Positions 1 through 12,050 of a stretch of 64,000 nucleotides of DNA are shown here, in pieces. Origin of the DNA: Paracentrotus lividus (taxonomy: Eukaryota; Echinodermata; Echinoidea; Camarodonta; Echinidae); contig CALNVZ010003426.1 of assembly GCA_940671915.1 (NCBI GenBank), positions 11,684,734 to 11,748,733 of the forward strand, written 5' to 3'. How positions within the stretch are numbered: position 1 is the first letter of the stretch; the number at the start of each line of letters is the position of its first letter. The position numbers were made by a program, and so were the translations under genes. Below the pieces are notes generated by a model. The model was given only the letters and a program-made list of their open reading frames with translations, had not been told where the DNA came from and searched no databases.

Positions 1-534
1 TTCCCTTTTCCCCTCCTATAAATGCCCACACATTGGTTTTCATCCGCGCACTCGAATATACCAACACGGCCGTGACGTCACCCCCAGCGTGTACTTCTGT
101 ATACTAGTCTAATCGGGGATCCTGGGAGCAGCCTATTTATAACTTCTTTCAAAACCAGAATATCGAGAAGTCAGGGGAGTTTTATGAATGCTATCTGGTA
201 TGGACATCTTATATAAACTATATAATGGGTGTAGAACCCAAATTTATGGAAATTCATGCCCTTCTTATATCAACTTTAACAATTATTTGCCATGCAACAC
301 CCACTTATTAGGGTTAGGTCTGTGGAATCTTAACATTGCCTGTAACAGCATTTCATAGTTTTTAATTAGTGAAACCAAGCTGGCGTTCCATACTTCAAAT
401 TTATGCGATTGTAAATCACGTTACCTTGGCAACAATACCAAGAAAATGAAAGTTATCTTGAAGTTACTCCTGATCCTCTAAACTTCAATAGAAGTGATGA
501 GGAGAAAGAAGGAGTAGTCTCGGAAGAATTTAAC

Positions 535-629
535 GTTAACCTGTTTAAGACAAGCTGATTTGGCTACAACACACATTTCCCATAGACCTCAGCCCGAATA
601 TATTCAGGCTCAGTCCCCAACGGGTTAAC
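535..629. mobile_element. 95-bp MITE with GTTAACC(T/C)GTT termini
   Basis: Ends GTTAACCTGTT and AACGGGTTAAC are inverted repeats. The interior (caagctgatttggcta ... cccgaatatattcaggctcag) recurs in split form at 17093-17144 and 19369-19417. Confidence 0.7.
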
Positions 630-2926
630 ACAGATATCATGTTTTCACCAAGAAATGGTCTGCCTATGATGTAGCTGGCACAGTGGCAAGCATAAATCTG
701 ATGTTAGAGTTAACTTTGTTAAAGATGAATTATCATACAGTACGCAGCGCACAGTCACTGCACAGTACTGTACGATAGGTCTAAGTGCAGAAATAGTCTA
801 CGGTTTTAAATGTAATGATAAATGTTCCTGCAGGGTGGATAACCTGTGCTTGCTATTTTGAACTCTTACAGACTCTTACATGACAGACAAATTTTAGATA
901 TTTGGTTTGTCTGCTAACAGCCATCACATGTTTTCGGTTTTTCCTAATACACGTGCGGGTATGTGGATCTTCTCCGTCACGGGGCACATTGTTGATTTTT
1001 GTCTATATTGCATTCCTAAATTTAGGGAATCATAATTCTTTATCGGAATAAGATATTACTCCCTTCTTTTTACAGCATCATTCACATGCATGTACATGTA
1101 GGTAGTTTTTAGAAAAATTACAGTCATCAATGTTTTATACAACTATTTATTTTAAAAATTATTGAAAAAAAGAAGAAAAAACATTTCATCATCAAAACTT
1201 TAAATGTTTTCGATTTCAGTCTGATTTCAAAATAGCACAAGCTTTGAGACAATTTAATACTCTTTATTATGACAACAAATTGAGTGTGTTTAGAAAATGA
1301 ATCCTGCTATTTCTATTCAAAATATAATTTTTTGTAAAATGGGCACTCTTCTTTGTCACCCCCGATTGTAGGGACCTCATGCAGCAGAGATGCACCGGCA
1401 GACGTTTAGTTTGGTAAATGTGGGGTTCTTTCTCATGTTTTCCAATACACAGCTGCTGGTACCTCATTTATGTACCTCATCAAAAGCCAGCTAGCTACCT
1501 GACTAGTAGGGTTGATGCATGAAAAGGCTTTCTTTACACAAAGACAACACAGGGAGAAAGTTTTTGGCCATGCTAAAGTCTATCAGTTTCATCTCCATCA
1601 AATTGCTGGACAATGGCCAGTCCATAGAACTCTTTACTGTCGCATAGTTGCGGTAAGTTGCCTGATTCCCAAGACCCTGGATACGATGTCTCCTACATGC
1701 CGCTGATTGAATGATCGTAAATGTGTACGCTAGTAATTAATTCAGGAGCTTTTGTGAGGCAGTTCAGCGGCGTGTCTAATTATTGCTGCCCCTTGCTGTA
1801 ACTATAGCTCATTAATCTTCATCCGCTCTATCTCTCTCCCTCTCTTCGTTAACACGTATCCCTGAACTTTCATCATCTCTGAGGAAAGGAAAGGCAGATG
1901 TTATGAAGAGAGGTTAACTCATGTCCAACTTCCTATCACAGCAACTAAATTGTATAAGCTTACAGTAGAAGATGGTTAACTACGTTGTTCGGTGAATAGC
2001 AGCTCTCCTACAAAGGGCACCATGGTTTTTTTTTTACATATTCAAGGTTTTAAACCCTAATTTTCCTCAATTTCATCAACAAATTTACAGTAACATATTG
2101 TCTGAAACTGTTTGTTTTAAGTCAGTTCAAATGGTAAGGCAGATATTATGGAGAGATATGTTTTGTATCACAGTATCTACATTTTAGGCTTCTCGAATAA
2201 AATGGTTAGTCAGGTTGTTCCATGAATAGATATGTCATGCTCCTATAAACATACCAACAAAATTTAATGTGTAAGATATTGTGAATGTGTCACAGCAATT
2301 TATTTTTCAGGTCACAAAATAAACTTCTTCTACTCATGTCCTTTCTCTCATTGTTACATAATAAACAATACCCATATTTATTTCAGAAGTTTGTAACCAA
2401 TCAAAATTATATAGGAAAATTTGTTTCATGTCCATGTCAGAATTTACTCCTACCATGATGTTGCCAGGCAACACAGGTATAAGATATAGGTCTTGGTCAT
2501 AAAATGGGTACCCAAAATGATGATAAAATGGTGCATGATACATGTTCTTTCTGATGACCATGTTTCAAGAAATTCAGATTGTTAAATTACTTGAGAACAA
2601 ACATGTGCCATCCTGATTGAATTTAAGTTTGTGACAAAACAAAATTGGGAAATTCCTAAAAGCAGACATTGTTCAGGAAGAGTTGTGTCACATTTAAAAA
2701 ATAACTGTGTAAAATTTAAACTAAAGATTTATTTACTCGATGCTCTTTTGAATTTTGGTTCAATTTAATTAGGAGGTAATCTGCATGTTTTGTATGCTTT
2801 TTTGTTAGGCATGAGAAGAAATGTTTGTGGTAAGAATGTGACAAATATGGAATCATTTTAAGATTATTTTACGTCTTTTTTCTACAAGGTAAAAAGCAAT
2901 TTATAACTTGGATTTTTTTTCTCCAG
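630..2926. other. Non-coding, no feature recognised
   Basis: AT-rich. Short frames only, with no splice-bounded coding stretch or repeat family that I can name. The same is true of 1-534, where a 45-codon acidic frame at about 440-556 has no splice support. Confidence 0.5.
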
Positions 2927-3053
2927 TTTCCAAGTTTTCTCAACTTGTAGGAGATCAAGGATCACAGTGTGATGAAAGCTTTACAACTTGTGATGGGTAT
3001 CTAAGTGATGAGGTTACACCTGCAAATGAACAAGAGATGAGTGATAGATATAG
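2927..3053 (+). CDS. Candidate isolated exon, unknown product
   Basis: A run ending TTTTTTTTCTCCAG is followed by 127 nt open in one frame and a plausible donor (AG|GTAGGAG). The reading is SKFSQLVGDQGSQCDESFTT then CDGYLSDEVTPANEQEMSDR. Composition is protein-like and acidic, unlike the surrounding AT-rich sequence. No partner exon was recognised on this strand and I do not know the family. It could be chance. Confidence 0.3.
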
Positions 3054-4105
3054 GTAGGAGATATATGGGCTAAAAGGGTATTAACAGTAACACCTTTATA
3101 CTTTAATATAGCTTACGCCCTTATGCTTGTCAATTAGAGAGTTGGAAGATAAATATGATAGGAGATATTGTCTGCTGATAGCCAAATGGGCATTAACACT
3201 TTAGCTCTCAAACAGCCCATCCCCGAGTTAGCCCACTACAGCCTTTCAAACTGCGTGTCTATCTTTCTAACTTCTCCTCACAACAGTAGTATCTGCATGA
3301 ACATTGTATTTATTTCATTTAGACAGTACAACTACATCATTTTTTGCAGGTACATAGTCCTGTTACATACAGCCTCTGAAAGATCTGAGTGATATATGGT
3401 TCAAACATAAGCTTACTCGAAGCAGTACAACATTTTTAAGGGTCTAAATGAATCACTATCCTCATCCTCAAATTGAAAGCACTCTTCCACACTTTTCTCG
3501 GTCTCTCATACAAGAATTTACAATCCCCCCAACCCACACACACACAAAACAAACAGAAAGATAATTCTAACAAAAGTTACTAATGTGTTACCATGCACAC
3601 AACCCTCCCTCTTCTGTTGTCATGCCATCTACCCCCTGTTCCTAACCCCTCCTTCCCCCACCCTCCTCTCCTGCCCCAATCCCCCACCTTACCCCTCCTC
3701 GTCCACCCCGCCCCCCCTCCATTCCTCCCCTTCTGCATTCCCCCCTTACTCCCCCACGCCCCCCCCCACCATCTCTCTCAACACAAGAAAAAAAAGAGAG
3801 AAAAGAATAGAAAAGCAAAAGATTTCTAAAATAAATCTCGACCTCATGTTAATATAAATGTTAGAATGGAGCAACATACCGTTAATGGAGTTCGTGGTGT
3901 TTCAACAAGTTGTTCGTAAAGTTATATACGGCTTTACAAACGACTCGTGATCAGTTCCTGTGCTTAATGATTAAAAATTTGTTTATATAGCACTCAAGAA
4001 TATGTTCCAGCAGTTCGCAAAGCCATTCGAAAATTTACAAACAAATTGATGAATTAACCCCCCCCCCCTTTGGTCTGGGATAGCATGCCTGATGTATCAT
4101 CCTAC

Positions 4106-4229
4106 CTCTTCTGCTTCTGCGGCTTCCCTCTCAGCTCTCTCCCGCGCTCTCTTCTCTCTCCTCTCTCTTCTTGCTCGTTCTTCATCTGTTTCTTCTGTTG
4201 GCCCATTGGTTTCTGCCTCCTCTGTCTCT
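4106..4229 (-). CDS. Second exon of the charged Arg/Glu-rich (caldesmon-like) protein
   Basis: The acceptor TCTAACAG and donor GAG|GTAGGATG bound 124 nt. The first base completes the Arg codon opened by the exon at 16716, then it reads ETEEAETNGPTEETDEERAR and RERREKRARERAEREAAEAE, ending E in phase 0. The frame is open throughout and continues the same charged helix, so the two exons probably belong to one transcript across a 12.5 kb intron. Further exons must lie left of the window or be missed; I found no convincing continuation in 1-4105 on this strand. Family assignment is tentative. Confidence 0.6.
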
Positions 4230-4540
4230 CTGTTAGAAAAGGATGTGAAAATAAATACGCAATTAGAATTTGTTTCATTGATTAGGGCCCTTTAACAAAA
4301 AGATACACAATCATTTGCAAATTAGCCAATCAGGATCCTAAATGCATGCACTTTTTGCATAAAGTTCTCACTTTTCATCAATCAGAATGGTTCTTTCAAA
4401 TTTTCAATTGACTGGAACTCCTTGTATTACAGGGCAAGTTAATAACCTCTGTGTTTTGTTCACCGTTCCATGGGTGTCATGTTCGCAGTTCTGCACAAAC
4501 AATATACACCAATCAACACCAAGACTGAGCTCTGAATACA

Positions 4541-4808
4541 TTGGCCCGAATTCACAATGGTGGATTCTGCAAAATCCATGGTTTCAACCCTGGGTTTCAC
4601 CTAGGGTTGGACCTAGGAATTTTCAATTTGGTATTCACAAAGGTGGACTTGACTGAATCCATAGATTCACAGCGTCATAAAACGTCATAATTTGGGTCAA
4701 CTGTTGGTGAATCATAAACTGGTGGATCCGGGGAGCCGTCGATTAAAAAACCCACGGATCCATGGATCCGTGGGTTTTGCAGAATCCTCCTTTGTGAATT
4801 CGGGCCAA
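4541..4808. mobile_element. MITE with TTGGCCCGAATTCAC terminal inverted repeats
   Basis: 268 bp. Termini TTGGCCCGAATTCACAA and TTGTGAATTCGGGCCAA are perfect inverted repeats, followed by further inverted homology (GGTGGATTCTGCAAAA). It contains a 32-bp perfect palindrome at 4747-4778 centred on CCATGG. It sits in the long intron of the charged-protein gene. Confidence 0.75.
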
Positions 4809-5787
4809 TATGTTTCAGAAATGAACAAAATCTTGTTTAATTAACTCACAAACCCTTGGACATAAGTATAGTTTTTTACACCAGGAACCAGGGGAAGAAC
4901 TACCTGGGGCTAATGGCGCTTTTGCCAACTGAATACAGGTATTCACCATGGAAAATATGTCCACAGGAGCGATTTGCTCCAGAAGGGTTGAAAAGAGCCC
5001 CCAGATGAAGAAAAATATATTTTTTACAATGCCAGGAACTGGGATAATCTAAAAATTCTTGATAAAACTACATATCACGAAATGAATTGTGGCCAGCCAT
5101 AGGCCTACTGTACATCCCAAAATCATGTACCTAAATTTGATTTTATTTTCTTTATTTTCTTCTTTTTTTTTTCATGTTAACATGTAACTCATAGTAAACC
5201 TCATGTAACTCATGTAACCTTTTATTTTGAGAATAACTGAGGACGACTTACCTTACAATTAAACAAATGTTCAAAAGTCTATTTAATCTAAAAGTTGGGT
5301 ATACATTTTTCTGGAACACTCTACCACCTTAATTCAGAAATACTCAAACTGTCCCATTTGCAACATTCTGATTATATTTTTTCCTTTAAGCCTAAACATG
5401 AATATATAAAGGAATGATATTATAGACTTAGGGCTTGTGGTCCCAGGAGGAACATAATATTGCTTCAGCTAAATTTTAGATGGACATTTCATACCCTTAG
5501 CTGCCATTCTATTGACCAAAAATCGGAAAATAACAAATTATGAGGACTACTTTTTGTGTATTGCATCCTTTTGAAGGGCACATAAGAAATTGTATTCCAC
5601 CCTGTCAACTTCTACATGCAGAGATGCGATTAGGTATCTCTCAAAAATCCTGAAATTCACAAAAGAAAATCCTTAAAAAGCTCAAGTATGTTGAGGGAAA
5701 AAAGGAAAAGGGGTTGTAAATACATAAAAGACAGTAATTTTTAGTAAAAGTGGCATCTCTGTACACGTAATTGCTATCAACATGCAA

Positions 5788-6158
5788 TACAGTCTGTGTC
5801 AAATAAAATGGTACAAGTGGAAAACATTTTTTTTTTTTTTCATCACATTTCGTGTTGTAATTTATGAAATATGACTAGTTTTCTATTATCAAGAAAAATC
5901 CATATTCGCACGCCGTCCCATGCCTTTGTGTATAGGTTTCGCATAATGGCCATGAAGTGCTCAATTTCGATTTGATCCTCGTCGCACAAAATTTAGCATA
6001 ACTTTTGTTTTACAAAAGCAAATTATACAGAACAAAGCGCATCAGCAAGGAAAATCTTTTGGCTTTATTTTGGTACCACATACACACATTATTTGAAAAT
6101 ATTTCACACCTAAATAATTTTTTGTCCGACTGTACCATTTTTTTTTACACAGACTGTA
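5788..6158. mobile_element. TA-flanked MITE, Tc1/mariner-like, copy 1
   Basis: Ends TA-CAGTCTGTGTCA and TGACACAGACTG-TA-type inverted repeats followed by AATGGTACA. The interior is shared with the element at 10759-11200 (for example gcacaaaatttagcataac, then ttttgttttac). The TA target duplication and TIR fit a non-autonomous Tc1/mariner element. No intact transposase is present. Confidence 0.7.
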
Positions 6159-6900
6159 TAGTATGTATGTACCACTATCACATGTGCCCTGCAACTCATA
6201 CACAAGCATGGTACATGTTGGCCTACAGTAGAGGTATCATCCTGTACAACTCCCTATTAGAATTCCAATACCCTTATAAGGCCTGGGCATCAATAGTGCA
6301 CAGACAGGGTCTACATGCTAAACCTACTGTATAACAGCAGACAGTGAGTGACATATGGATTGCTCGCTGTGCAGAGATCACTAACATGCTTAGCCCCTCT
6401 GCACTTTGGCAACAGTGCATTTCCATGGTAATTGGGGCAAGCACAAAAGTTTCTAATTTGGATTGAATACCAGTAATATTAAATCATTAAAACTTGAAGA
6501 CTTTAGAGTAGTCCACAAACCTGCCAGATTTAAGTATTTATTTACCTAAATTTGATAAAAGTTGAAATAAGTTATAATATATGTGTAATAGAAAAACTTC
6601 TATATTTTCAGTCTGCTGTGTCAGAATCAACATAAAATATTTTCTTTTGGAATTCCCATCCACACAAATGTAATACTTAAGATAATATCAATGCCTCTAG
6701 TATATGTTTCTCATTGAGCAACTTCCCCTTCCATCAGAAGGGCTCTAAATGTTCATGTCTTTGCATTTGTGGAATAAAGTTTTTTTAAATGAATTAAAAT
6801 TAATTTCATACACTAAAAAGTATGACTTGGCAATATGTATTGAATAAGTGTCACCAAAACCAATTATGAGTTATTTTTTAGAGGTAAATAGGAAGATGTA

Positions 6901-6970
6901 TGTGGGGCCAGTGGAAACATGACCAGATTGTGAATGGCTGGGTTTGTGGTTCAAATCCCAATCATGAAAT
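6901..6970 (+). repeat. Possible tRNA-derived SINE head
   Basis: GGTTCAAATCC at 6948-6958 matches the Pol III B box at 10 of 11 positions. GGGGCCAGTGG about 45 bp upstream resembles an A box. No clear tail was found. Confidence 0.3.
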
Positions 6971-7870
6971 TATTCCATGTCAATCCACATTTGCCACTCA
7001 AAAAGTAGTAACTGGATACAAAGTTATTCTTTTTCTAACTTAAATGGTGATCAAAATTCTTGTATAATTGTACTGCAATAATAATTATTATTTATTTTTT
7101 TTTTTTTGGTAGTAGGCCTACTAACATTTTCAACGGCGTATACTTTTGTCCTCATGAAATTGAGGTAAGGGCCTACTAAAATTGCTCTGGCCTAAAGGAG
7201 ATTTCTTTTTTTTTTTTAGTTTACTCTGACAAATACACATTCTACATATGAATGTAAGCAATTTTTCGCCATATTTTAATGGCATTATCTTATGCCACAA
7301 AAAGTTGTATTTCTTCACTAATTCTCTTTCTTTTTTTTCCACCTTTTTTTTTTCGTTTGCTATCGAAATAGACCCAATAATGAACCAGAGGTTAAGTTTG
7401 CATGTGATGTTTAGAATCGCTTTGTATTTGTGTGGTGCTATTTTGCGATCCTATTGTCTCATACCTCCCAATGTAAACATAACCTCAGGTTCAGAATATG
7501 GGACGATCAAGTCAATCCTCTTTGTATTTTGGGGAAGTGAAGGATATTGTTTTGGAGGGATTACCAGAGATTTTCATTTCTATTTTTTATGCAAAAGAGA
7601 TTATTCCATTCAAATATTCCGGCCTTGATCTCCCTTTAATGATGACAAATGGTTGAGATAAGGGACTGACATGAAAGATGTGGATTATTGGTGTGAATGA
7701 ACCCATACGGTAATTATGTTTACAGAACCTCTCATGTATCAAGGTAAGAGAGATATGACCTGAAAGTGACATGCTAGGAATGCAGAGAATAGATTGAGAG
7801 GAAGATAAAGAGAGAGAGTGAGAGAGTTAAATAAAGAGAGATAGAAATGTAGAGACATGGGACATACAAA

Positions 7871-8057
7871 CAAGTCTGTGTATTAAAAAAATGGTATAGT
7901 CAGGACAAAAATATTTACGTATGAAATCTTCTGAAATGATGAAGAAAGCCTGATTTTCCTACTTTATGGAAATACCAAACACTTTTAGAATGTGATTAGT
8001 ATTCATACTTTAAAAAAATGTTTTCCAACTGTACCATTTTATTTGACACAGACTGTA
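7871..8057. mobile_element. Short internally deleted member of the CAGTCTGTGTCA MITE family
   Basis: Left end CAAGTCTGTGTATTAAAAAAA then TGGTATAG. Right end ctgtaccattttatttgaca then cagactgTA. It is about 187 bp, roughly half the length of the 5788 copy. Confidence 0.55.
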
Positions 8058-8299
8058 TAGACATGGAGAAAACAGAGAGACAGAGACAGAAATATTGTAT
8101 ATTTTTCATGAAGGTTTCAGTTTTTTTTCTTTTGTGTGTCAGGCCTCAAAAAAAAAATTCACTACAATAAGGCTAGCTGTAGGAATAAAAGCATAGCAAA
8201 AACTATGAAATCAAAACCCTTCATAATTTCACGACCTTGCCAAAATCTTAAGATTATCTGGATTATCGTGAAAACTTTTGGCTGGCACAGTAGATAGAC

Positions 8300-9130
8300 A
8301 TAGATGAAGACTAAGGACAGAGAAATATGTAGGCAGAGAAAAGGTACAGAAAGGCAGAGACAGAGAGAGATATAGAGAGACTAAGGAAAGAGAAACAGAC
8401 AGGCAGAGAAAAAGTACAGAAAGGCAAAGAGAGAGAGAGAGATAGAGACACTAAGGAAAGAGAAACAGACAGGCACAGAAAAAGTACAGAAAGGCAAAGA
8501 GAAAGATAGAGAGATAGAGAGACTAAGGAAAGAGAAACAGACAGGCACAGAAAAAGTACAGAAAGGCAAAGAGAAAGTAGAGGAAGAGAGGAAGATGAGA
8601 GACTAAGGAAAGAGAAACAGACAGCACAGAAAAGTACAGAAAGGCAAAGAGGAGAGAAGATAAGAGAGACTACTAGGAAAGAGAAACAGACAGCACAGAA
8701 AAAGTACAGAAGGCAAAGAGAAAAAGAAGAGAGATAGAGAACTAAGGAAAGAAGAAAACAGACAGGCACATGAAAAGTACCGGAAAGGCAAAAGAGAGAG
8801 AGATAGAGACACTAAGGAAAGAGAAACAGACAAGCACAGAAAAAGTACAGAAAGGCAAAGAGAAAGATAGAGAGATAGAGAGACTAAGGAAAGAGAAACA
8901 GACAGGCAGAGAAAAAGTACAGAAAGGCAGAGACAGAGAGAGAGATAGAGAGACTAAGGAAAGAGAAACAGACAGGCAGACAAAAAGTACAGAAAGGCAG
9001 AGTTAGAGACAGAGAAAGAGATAGAGAGACTAAGGACAGAGAAACAGACAGGCAGAGAAAAAGTACAGATAGGCAGAGTCAGAGAGAGAGATAGACTATT
9101 AAAAGAAAGAGAAACAGACAGGCAGAGAAA
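8300..9130. repeat. About 70-bp purine-rich minisatellite, about 11 units
   Basis: Units recur at about 8381, 8451, 8523, 8603, 8672, 8742, 8812, 8883, 8953, 9030 and 9093, each with ctaaggaaagagaaacagac then aggca(c/g)agaaaaagtacag. Units between 8560 and 8770 contain many single-base indels compared with the others. The long Ser/Leu and Lys/Glu/Arg frames across it are repeat translations, not genes. Confidence 0.9.
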
Positions 9131-9967
9131 AGTTCATAGAGGTATAGAGACAATAGCAAAAGAGGCCTGCAAAGACATTTATAGTCATGTATAAATGCAA
9201 GTGAAACAGAGAGATAAAAAATAGAGAGATAGATAGCAAGAGAGTGAGAGATAGCGACAGAGAGAGAGAAAAAAAAAGAAAGAAAGAAAGAGAAAAATAG
9301 AAAGATAGAGAGAAAGAGGGAAAACACATTCTCCATGTTAACCACACAGTTGGGGAATGTGGCTATTAGGAAGAAACAACACAGCATGCAACATTCTGGA
9401 ACCTTCATCTGGGCCTGCACATACACAAAAAGTAAGCCCTATTTGGAAGAGCTTCTTGCGTTAGACAACATATCAATTTCAGATCATTTGCAATGAATAT
9501 TTCTTAAATAAACATTTTTAAAGAATAGATATCCACAAATAAGAATCAAGAGAGTGTTGACTAGACTGTCGGCACATTTCAGATTAAACTGTTTGGGCTA
9601 ACAGCAAATGATATGTACACAGTAATAATGCATGCAAGGCCAATAAATTTCCTAGATTGAATTTCATATGCTGAAACCTTGAACCCTATATTAAACCAAA
9701 TCATGTAATAAATGCCCTTCTTCATAATAATTAATGAAGGAATACTTTAAACAGAAGACAAATTTTTAAAAAATCTTTTGAAAAAATATATACCATGTAC
9801 ACATCTACCTTAGATCAGCTGAAAAGAGGATTTTTTTTTTCAATGTTTGATATTAAAGACGTTTTTTTTTTCTTTTCAGGGATCTTAAAATAAGAGCCCT
9901 ATGCATTCACAAAGAACTATGAATATTGATACATGTATGTACAATGTACACAAGCTCGTTTTTCCTA

Positions 9968-10101
9968 GGGCCCGTTTCTCGAAACTGTCATAAGTGTAAG
10001 TTCATGGACATCCCATTGAAACGTGTGTTAAGTGAACAACACGTGTCCCTATGGCCTGTCCAAGAACTTCAAGACTTATGACGGTTTCGAGGAACGGGCC
10101 C
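9968..10101. mobile_element. 134-bp MITE with GGGCCCGTTTCTCGAAAC inverted ends
   Basis: Left GGGCCCGTTTCTCGAAACTG then TCATAAG. Right CTTATGACGGTTTCGAGGAA then CGGGCCC. The arms are about 27 bp with few mismatches. Confidence 0.75.
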
Positions 10102-10452
10102 CTGAATTCTACAGTTAACCAAGACATTGCCTTCGCTCATGCTAGTAACAGGAAGTAACAATAATTCCTGTGACTAAGATTTCAAATATGTAACTGCAAT
10201 GCGGATGCAGGTTTATAGAGAACTATAGTTCTCAGTAAGCATATCTACAATGCGAACATGGCTTTGCAGAGGATTTGGTAGCTTACGTTAAGAGCCACAT
10301 GTGCATTAAGGTATCACAAGTTCTGGGATGCCGTCAGGTAAATTCAGAAGGAATCAAACAAAATTTACCTGGATATTTTTTTTCGAAACCTATAAAAAAA
10401 AAATGATACAAAAGATTTTGAGATGAGAGTCATACTGCCTTATATGCGTATC

Positions 10453-10572
10453 TGGGCAATTATCCCAGGACAATTATCCCCAGGACATCTACCCCCTAGA
10501 AATAAGGTTAGGGGTAGATTTTTGGCAGGGGCAGTTGTCCCGGGGTAGTTGTCCAGGGGGTAGTTGTCCTAA
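10453..10572. repeat. Inverted-repeat element built of GG(G)GGTAGTTGTCC units
   Basis: The left half has ggacaattatccccaggaca, the right half ggggtagttgtcc repeated about three times. The arms are complementary around a TAGGGGTAGA centre, suggesting a small foldback element. Confidence 0.5.
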
Positions 10573-10580
10573 ACCCTTGA

Positions 10581-10760
10581 TATGGTCTCTATTGTGTTAG
10601 AAGAAGTCAGGAAAAATAGGGGAAAATTGCCTCTGGAGATGGGGCACCCCCCCCCTCCCTTTGGACTCTCCCCCACTCGCAACTATGAGCCTCGGACTTA
10701 GCGGCTTGTGGATGATGCTCAATGACAAATCATCATTAGAACATATTAAAAGTAGATATA
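10581..10760. repeat. Local duplication, copy 1 (carries the MITE at its right edge)
   Basis: Shares tatggtctct..tgtgttag, a poly-C tract, ggactt..g...tgtgg(a/g)tgatgct and the gaatata insertion site with 11398-11570. Homology resumes after the MITE with c.cctagttccattacag at 11201. Confidence 0.7.
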
Positions 10761-11200
10761 CAGTCTATGTCAGATATATGGTACAAGTGGAAAATATTTT
10801 TTTATAATATGGAGATTAATTAAAACCTGGTATTGTTTGGCATTTTCATAAAGCAGGAATATCAGACTTTTTTCTGCAATTTTTATCATCACATTCGGTG
10901 CTGTAATTTTTGAGGTATGACCAGTTTTCTACAATGAAGAAAAATCTATTTTTCGCACGACGTACCATGTTGTTGTGTAGGTTTCGCATTATGGCCCTGG
11001 ATTCAGTGCTCCAGAACAATAGAAGTGCGTAATTTCGATTTGTTCCTTGTCGCACAAAATTTAGCATAACTTTTGTTTTACGAAAGCAAATTATACAGAA
11101 CAAAGTGCATCAGCAAGGAAAATCCTTTGGCTTTAATTTGTACACACATTATTTGAAAAGATTTCACACCTAAATTATTTTTCCTCTGACACAGACTGTA
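10759..11200. mobile_element. TA-flanked MITE, Tc1/mariner-like, copy 2
   Basis: Ends TA-CAGTCTATGTCAGA and CTGACACAGACTG-TA. It is inserted in the first copy of a local duplication. The second copy at 11551 has the same flanks with a bare TA, giving a natural empty site. Confidence 0.75.
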
Positions 11201-11261
11201 CTCCTAGTTCCATTACAGGACTTATTGTAGGCTGAGAACCTGAAAGGCGCTATTACAGATC

Positions 11262-11350
11262 AAAGATGTTTCGTTGAGAACCAGAAGGGCACTATTACCA
11301 TTGATTTTCTAAAGCAATAGCACTCTACTGGTTCTCTACGGAACATCTTT
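11262..11350 (+). repeat. 89-nt imperfect hairpin inside a larger nested inverted repeat
   Basis: Arms AAAGATGTTTCGTTGAGAAC then CAGAAGGGCACTATT, and the complementary right arm ending GGTTCTCTACGGAACATCTTT, leave a short loop. It is the size of a precursor hairpin. A second, outer pair of related units (about 11231-11255 and 11363-11385) surrounds it. No evidence of expression is available from sequence. Confidence 0.5.
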
Positions 11351-11397
11351 AAGATGCAACAACGCCCTTCTGGCTCTCAACAGACGCTATGGTCTCC

Positions 11398-11570
11398 ACT
11401 GTGTTAGTAGATGCCAGGAAAATAGTTTTTTTTTAATGCCATAAGGACATCCCCCCCCCCCCTCCAACTCACTGCTACAAGCCTTGGACTTTGCAGTTTG
11501 TGGGTGATGCTCTATGACACATTATCAATGGAATTTATAACAAGTGAATATACGCCTAGTTCCATTACAG
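11398..11570. repeat. Local duplication, copy 2 (empty MITE site)
   Basis: Homologous to 10581-10760 plus 11201-11218. The TA at 11551-11552 is unoccupied. Confidence 0.7.
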
Positions 11571-11850
11571 CAGATATGCTCTTAAAAGACCTTGAGAAGG
11601 TATCGTTCATCCACAGGAATCTTACTTGGTGGGACTACTACCAGTGAAGATACCGGCCCAGTTGTCTAAATAATCAGCAGGCTACTATCTCACTCAACTA
11701 CTGCTGTAATGAGATAGATGGAGATAAGGAGGTGAGATTCCAGTAGGGGTAATTTGCAAGGAATGCAAGCGGAAGATTGAATGAACTTGAGATAATGTTT
11801 CTAAAGAAATATTTTTTATTTAAATAAACATGATTATATTATATCTCGCC

Positions 11851-12050
<200 letters not shown>

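Noticed and set aside
439-556. Acidic 39-codon frame ending FKTS then stop
   Set aside because: No acceptor or start context, and it overlaps the 535-629 MITE.
3880-3930. Possible next exon of the charged-protein gene (minus strand, before a GTATGT donor)
   Set aside because: The open frame starts at a stop codon with no acceptor, and is too short to support.
6005-6334. 109-codon open frame
   Set aside because: Half inside a Tc1/mariner-like MITE and not conserved in the 10759 copy.
7248-7628. 126-codon open frame, Phe-rich
   Set aside because: Starts in T-rich low-complexity sequence. No splice sites, family or codon bias.
8300-9130. Regular direct repeats considered as a CRISPR-like array
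   Set aside because: Units are contiguous low-complexity purine tracts with no unique spacers, in a eukaryotic genome.
8300-9426. Long Ser/Leu-rich (minus) and Lys/Glu/Arg-rich (plus) open frames
   Set aside because: Translations of the purine-rich minisatellite and microsatellite. No splice context or homology.
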